A DNA stretch of 64,000 nucleotides from Armillaria gallica (Eukaryota > Basidiomycota > Agaricomycetes > Agaricales > Physalacriaceae): NCBI GenBank assembly GCA_037576215.1, contig JBANDB010000007.1:2759001-2823000 (forward strand), read 5' to 3'. The notes beneath the pieces were generated by a model, which saw nothing but the letters and a program-made list of their open reading frames with translations, did not search any database and was not told the origin of the DNA. This document shows, one piece after another, positions 59,101-64,000 of this stretch (the stretch's first letter is position 1; each line of letters starts with the position of its first letter). The position numbers and the translations under genes are program-made.

Positions 59101-60018
59101 GTGGTATATCATAGTAGTGTCTACAGTCTTAAATATGGGTTTAGGTCGGACCCAGAACAGTGGGTATCTTTTCTTCGGCAGATTACGCAGTTCTCCTTTG
59201 ATCTTGATCTTGATTTTGATCGCGTCTCTTTTCTGTCATACCACCATGGTGAATGGCAAATCGCGATCAAGGATCACTACTCTCGCAGCTTTCAAGGCTT
59301 CAGGCCTCTGGTTCAGCTTTTGCTTCAGTCCACGAAAACACTTGGTCATTATCTTCTTACCTTAGACTCTGGATTCGATGTATCTATGCCTCTGGACGTG
59401 GATGCTATCGACGAAGAAGGTGAAAGCAAGCGTGGTTAGTTTTTTGTTTCATGCATTTTTACATCTGATCTTGTAGTCCCAGTGGAGTATCAATGCCCCC
59501 TTTGTAAGGAGTGCTTATGGGTGCCTATGGTGTACGCTAAGCTTTGTCGGATACTTTGTGCGCACGCATCATTGTTCCTTTTCGTCTTTAGGATCGGTTG
59601 CGGCCATACGTTCTGTGCCTGCTGCATGTTGAAGCACCTCAAAGCGAAAGCAGAAGGCATGAGGAGTAGCACCGGGTCACCGACTCTATATCCCCTTTGC
59701 AAACGCCCCATCAGGAGTCCTCCATCGACCAACTTTTTCGCAAGGGATGCAGTTTTGGCATGGTCCAGGAACTTGGGTATCAGACCGAGGACAGATGTCA
59801 ACGTCAAGGTTGACTATCTGAAGGCGTGTGAAATTGGAAATTGTCAGGCTGTTCTTTGTGTTGGTGTAGTAACTGTGCTAACTACAGGATATGTGTTGCT
59901 GGCTGTAGTCTGTACTTATACTTATCTGAGCATCCATGCAAAGAGTAGGTGTGCGTGTGAAGAAGAAGATGGGGAACTGAATAAAAAATATGTCGGAAAT
60001 GTCAAAAATAGGTTATAA
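59101..60018 (+). CDS. RING-finger protein, 5' end incomplete
   Basis: Three exons fit in phase: up to 59,434, 59,477-59,531 and 59,592-60,018 (introns 42 and 60 nt), giving about 271 codons. Exons 2-3 form a RING-like finger: YQCPLCKECLW, then IGCGHTFCACCMLKHL, then LYPLCKRPI. A canonical RING would have CPxC in the last pair; here the first Cys is Tyr, so one zinc ligand is missing. The C-terminus has a hydrophobic stretch (VLCVGVVTVLTTGYVLLAVV). The N-terminal 110 residues (KYGFRSDPEQWVSFLRQ) are not recognised. No ATG is in frame before 59,101, so an upstream exon is missing or lost. The frame begins only about 10 bp from the start of the divergent F-box gene. Confidence 0.5.
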
Positions 60019-60369
60019 GGACATATAAGATAGATAGACAAATAACCGGACAAGGTCCCAACAAAGGAACGCCGGAATTGCCGAGCTTGTTCCTTATATG
60101 AGCTTACACGGTGAGTATTTGGCCTGCAGATTTTCGGAAATTTCCGGCATTTTTTCGCTTTGTGTTAAGACGAGATAGCGACCATGTTCCTGACATCATA
60201 GTTTACCGCTACCCGATCATCGCTTTCTCCATCATCATGATGTTCCGATGGATTCTTGTCCACATGGCCTATATAATAGACAGCTTGAGCAGTCGGAAAG
60301 AATCTAACACTTACAACAGCTTTTGTTCTTTCCACATCAAGACTCCCTGAAAAACCCTTGTCTAGAACA

Positions 60370-61728
60370 ATGTTCGGTTTATACATGAAACGAGCTAACC
60401 TGTTAGCGTCTAATGGATACCTTGCGAGTAACCCTGACTTTATGGACAAGGTCGCTTGGCTTCATTTTGGGAATGCCGATGTGTTGTGTTCCAGAGATAC
60501 TTCCTGTCCTGTAGTCATGTCATTGGTCGGTGTCGTGGTTGCTGGAAAGTGGTACAACAAGCTGTCCGGGCTAGGAGATTTCAACGAAAGGTATCCTAAA
60601 GGTCTGGCTAAGTTGAAATGGCTTCTTTATATTAAATCTCCTGTGGGTACCATCTTTATGGATGACTGGAACTGTGCCGTCTCTGTTCTCCAGTCTGTGC
60701 AACAATACGTCTCCACGGGACAACCGAGGGATATGCTGGTGCAGAAGAGATCTGGGACGGAGCTACGATTGACTGTGAACATGTTTAAGAAGAGAAATGT
60801 GCGGTGTCTTATCTACAGTCTCTACCAGGTCCACTAACAAAGAGTTGAACACGATGTAGGTTTCAGACCCAATGGATAACGTCACTAGAAATTATAAGGT
60901 ACCTTCAAATTTCAGCCAAGCTTATCAAGATTTCGTTGTGAACTTTGGTATCGACCCCATCGACATCCGGGATTGCCACGGTGACGTTATAGCAATGGGA
61001 GAAGACACAGAGGATGCTGTTGGGGGATCGCTGTGCTTGTTGACCTTTGAGGTGAGGATTTTTAGCCTTGTCCACCGTTGTATTTTATTACCGATTTCAC
61101 CCCGCAGATAAAGCACTATCGCATTGACACCGTCGTCAGAGAATTGTTCAACATGGTGTTGAAATCCGTCAGAATCCTTGTACCAAATAAAGCATTAGCA
61201 AAGACCGTCAAAGCAATGCAAGAAGATGGTGGCGCTGAGATGCAGGTGGCAGATATCTTTGGTCCCTCCAAGAAAAGTGTGTATACATTCTTTGCTTTTC
61301 TGCTTCTTCATGGTTGGTCTCAATGACCAAAACTGACCGGGTTCGTCATCAGGGACAGAGTTGAAGAAGGAAGGTGAAGTCAAAGAAGCAAAGTTGAAAG
61401 GAGGAAAAGTGGAGGGCAGCTTCGTGAGTACTGAGAGGCAAGAGGATGACGTTGGAGCAGCGGGGAATGCAGAACAGAAGTGGGAGGCCAGAAACGAGAC
61501 AGTCGTCGACACAGCCCAGGTCAGCATTTACAAAGGTTGGAAAGACAAGAACAATAATGCTGGGAAAGCAAAGGATGAGGGGCCTAGTGCGGAAGAAAGT
61601 GTCGGTGAGTACACGTTTCTCTCTCAGCATGACCATAGACGCTGACAAGTGAAGTGCCAGCGATATCCATTCATCGAACAGGCGACGGCATCCTCAACAG
61701 GAAGTGGAAGGCAGACGAGATGTCATGA
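60370..61728 (+). CDS. Intact five-exon orphan protein, 369 aa
   Basis: Exons 60,370-60,798, 60,860-61,051, 61,108-61,276, 61,353-61,604 and 61,661-61,728 join with all phases consistent. Introns are 61, 56, 76 and 56 nt, and the first has a CTAAC branch-like site. ATG and TGA are present. The N-terminal 200 residues look globular (MDKVAWLHFGNADVLCSRD; VVVAGKWYNKLSGLGDFNER; MDDWNCAVSVLQSVQQYV). The last 110 are Lys/Glu-rich and low in complexity, ending GILNRKWKADEMS. An open stretch upstream of the ATG (from about 60,294) might be an extra exon. I recognise no family or motif. Confidence 0.6.
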
Positions 61729-62021
61729 GGGAGAACATTTTGCTGGCTTCATGTACTTTTTATATGGCAAAAGAAATAAAGCTTGTAGGGCCCACATCAA
61801 GGGCAAAGCCTAAGCAAATCTTGCAGATAAGTTAAATAAGGTTGAATCTCTGAGGAATCAAGATATTCAAACCCAACGTAAATGGGCGATGTATATCACT
61901 CGTCCGTAGCATGATTGATAATCGAAGAGGCCTGAAAGTCACAGCTGTCGAAGTTGTCTGATTTTGAACCGCATTTGGTCAATGGATTTTTCCATACTAC
62001 ACATAGATGCACGACTGTGGA
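61729..62021. other. 3' flank of the orphan gene, no gene seen
   Basis: AT-rich sequence with 'aataaa' at 61,775, a possible poly-A signal for the gene ending at 61,728. Nothing else is supported. Confidence 0.35.
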
Positions 62022-62141
62022 GTGTATGGCTATAGTGGTGCAGTGGTATATATTATTGTTGGTTTGATTCTTCAAATATGGGACGGGGGGGTTCAATTCT
62101 CCATGCTGTCTCTTACATGGCATTTGGCTCATTTTTTTTTT
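62022..62141 (+). ncRNA. tRNA-headed module outside the array, plus strand
   Basis: The A box TGGTGCAGTGG (62,036-62,046) is one base off consensus, and the B box GGTTCAATTCT (62,090-62,100) is one base off. A small CCATG/CATGG stem follows at 62,101-62,120, and a T10 run closes it at 62,132-62,141. The order is that of the array modules but in the opposite orientation and with a different stem. A decayed tRNA gene is an alternative. Confidence 0.42.
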
Positions 62142-62516
62142 CAAGGTGACCGTTTGATGTTAAATTTTAATGGAATCATCATGATTGTTTTATCGCCATC
62201 AACAAGTACAGTAATACAATGTTTCATTGTCTCCTTGGACATCAATGCGAGCATTGCAAGGCTGACTACTATGAGATCCTCATGCTTATAAACTCCGCAT
62301 CTGCAATAGCCATCACAGGTTTTGGAGGCAAATTAAGGCACAGAGAGGGAGAAAAACAGGCTGATTTTGTACAGTTTTAGACTAGTACAGTTTCGCATCA
62401 CGCTGATAAACTCAGGAAGGAAATGTGTCATAAAAGAGCATGAAGAAAGTACTTTTAAGTACTCATACAGGACACATATGTCTATGACCAATAGATTGAC
62501 CAGCACCAACTTTGAC
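62142..62516. other. No gene seen
   Basis: AT-rich spacer with short frames only, between the module and the 3' end of the minus-strand gene. Confidence 0.35.
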
Positions 62517-64000
62517 TCAGTCCTTCATGGCATCCAGCTCCCATTTGGTCAGTGCATCCAATCGCAAGGCTACCGCGCGAAGATCATGGGCAGAGATTGT
62601 TAAGACAGCGGCTCTGCAATTCGCGGAACTCCTCTTAGCATTATATCGGTCCGATTGTGAACCGCTGGATATCTGTTCGGTGGGATTCGATGGATCTTCT
62701 ACTGATGATATGGTACTGCTTTGCTTGCGTGCCTTGCCCTTGTCTTTGCCATCGACAGCTGTGACAGAACCATCTGAAGGGTCATCACGAACAGCAGCAG
62801 GAGCCGTCGTCATCACAGACGCATCTACATAAGATGCAGTAGGAGTAGCTGCCATGACAGCGGCATCAACGTGAGCTGCAAATGTTCCGTCTCCATGCGG
62901 GATGAAAGTAGTCTTGAAACGGTTCAGGGGATTATCCGTGAACGGCAATAAGGTCATGTCGGAGGCTGGAGGGGTACGACCAGCTGAGTGCGAGTCTTCG
63001 AAATGACGATACATCCAATGTAAAGGGAGCGACTGGTACAGTGTCTGTCCAGCACCATCAGCGCTGTTGTACACTCTCCATGGAGGAGGCGGCGCACCAT
63101 AAGTTTCGATGTGGTAGTCTGAAAGGATGTAACCAGATGGGAACGCTAGTCTACCTGGCAAAGTAAAGTGAATGACTGTCGACAGTGTCCTGTCGTACCA
63201 AGTGAGGTATTTTTGATGCATGAACCTCTCATCATCTTTTTCTGCACAAACGAAGCACCACGTGCCTTGCGCATCGGATAATATAGATTCGTCACAGACC
63301 TGGAAGACATGTCGCCATCTTTCCAACAGTAAACGAACCTCTGCCACTTGTGGCGCCTCCACCAGCGAAACGCGGTGCCTGTCCACCATCATACTGAAGC
63401 ATGATGAGACATCAGCATGCCATCCAGGGAAGAGGTCCTCCTCCCATTCATAATCGTGATATCCGTCGCGCAAACGGCGCAATGCCTGTGCCAACGCCGC
63501 TTCACTGCGGGGCTCCCTCATTTCCGTGTAACCCTGGGATCGGCTTGAAGAGTACGTGGTCGTACTTTCGAAGGTCTGATTGGTTGAAGTGCATGCCCCA
63601 GAAGGTTGGCCATCTGAAACAATGCCTATGGCCTTTTCAACAGCGAAGGAGTCGTAAGGCGAGTTCAAAAAACGTTCGTCAAAAATGTTGAGCTCCGAAT
63701 AAGCATAAGTCGAGTGTTCAATCAATTCAGCCATTTCTTCAGTTGTAAGCTCATGAGAGAAGTAGATGGGCACCTTGGCAACATTGTGGTACCAGGCGAG
63801 CTGTTCCCGGTTCAAAGCGTTTCCCCAGAGTCCCATATAATTCATGTTCGCCTGTGGGATGACCTCACCTCTGAACAACTCAGACAATGGTTGATGCCTG
63901 TCAGGGCCCGCCAGGGGGGGTACAGAATAGTATGTGATGCAAGCATGTTTGCGGCGCAGAGCTCTCTGAATGGCAACAATACGCCTTAACACGTGCTGAT
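62517..64000 (-). CDS. Conserved-looking hypothetical protein, 5' end off window
   Basis: A single open frame of about 491 codons runs from the right edge to a stop at 62,517. It has no ATG near the edge and stays open to base 64,000, so it is 5' partial. Its composition is that of a real soluble protein: NMNYMGLWGNALNREQLAWY, WHADVSSCFSMMVDRHRVSL, YILSDYHIETYGAPPPPWRV. A Ser/Thr/Asp-rich tail of about 100 residues follows. I believe similar proteins exist in other basidiomycetes but cannot name a domain. The last 20 codons contain 17 nt shared with the 24-nt repeat at 11,675. Confidence 0.7.
   Translation of the reverse strand, partial: QHVLRRIVAIQRALRRKHACITYYSVPPLAGPDRHQPLSELFRGEVIPQANMNYMGLWGNALNREQLAWYHNVAKVPIYFSHELTTEEMAELIEHSTYAYSELNIFDERFLNSPYDSFAVEKAIGIVSDGQPSGACTSTNQTFESTTTYSSSRSQGYTEMREPRSEAALAQALRRLRDGYHDYEWEEDLFPGWHADVSSCFSMMVDRHRVSLVEAPQVAEVRLLLERWRHVFQVCDESILSDAQGTWCFVCAEKDDERFMHQKYLTWYDRTLSTVIHFTLPGRLAFPSGYILSDYHIETYGAPPPPWRVYNSADGAGQTLYQSLPLHWMYRHFEDSHSAGRTPPASDMTLLPFTDNPLNRFKTTFIPHGDGTFAAHVDAAVMAATPTASYVDASVMTTAPAAVRDDPSDGSVTAVDGKDKGKARKQSSTISSVEDPSNPTEQISSGSQSDRYNAKRSSANCRAAVLTISAHDLRAVALRLDALTKWELDAMKD

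Noticed and set aside
60165..60449. Minus-strand 94-codon gene
   Set aside because: It overlaps the first exon of the well-supported plus-strand five-exon gene; no splice or motif support.

Overview
The window looks like nuclear DNA of a basidiomycete fungus, most likely an agaricomycete. The evidence is many short introns (about 40-90 nt) with GT/AG ends, agaric-type F-box proteins with an N-terminal coil, and long receptor-like NTPase genes built as C2 - helical - NACHT - divergent propeller. No bacterial features (operons, Shine-Dalgarno sites) are seen.

Positions 1 to about 50,540 are a decayed tandem segmental duplication. Each unit of about 15-19 kb ends in one plus-strand NACHT gene: NLR-A (14,722-19,250), NLR-B (29,498-34,160) and NLR-C (42,899-49,341). 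The first ten bases are the last codons of a further copy lying to the left, and a fourth unit starts at 49,342 and stops near 50,540. My eleven-exon models of A and B are open throughout (1,323 and 1,366 aa). C has two in-frame TGA codons, and its last intron holds a 1.96 kb insertion with no CpG over about 1.75 kb.

Between the NACHT genes, each unit carries the same set of degenerate blocks: a minus-strand pseudogene of ribosomal protein eS6 with its introns kept; repeat blocks I call P, Q, R and S, which show broken reading frames and no product I recognise; and a cluster of short minus-strand modules. A module typically has a tRNA-like head (A and B boxes), a GC-rich hairpin and a run of 4-6 T. 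I count 18 in the array, plus one similar module on the plus strand at 62,022-62,141. They read as candidate RNA polymerase III units and are the most interesting possibly undescribed feature here. NLR-A is preceded by a 2.29 kb insertion absent from the matching place in unit 3.

From about 50,541 the DNA is low-copy. It holds small spliced candidate genes (50,947-52,148), a four-exon minus-strand gene (52,606-53,479), an F-box pseudogene (54,725-56,299), a PIF1-like helicase fragment (56,630-56,765), a second F-box gene on the minus strand with one TGA (57,144-59,091), a RING-finger gene (59,101-60,018), an intact five-exon orphan gene (60,370-61,728) and a long minus-strand gene running off the right edge (62,517-64,000).

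The NACHT genes belong to a class linked in fungi to non-self recognition. Tandem copies, one broken copy and length variation concentrated in the C-terminal propeller exon fit birth-and-death evolution of a receptor cluster. All functions are read from sequence motifs only; no database search was possible.
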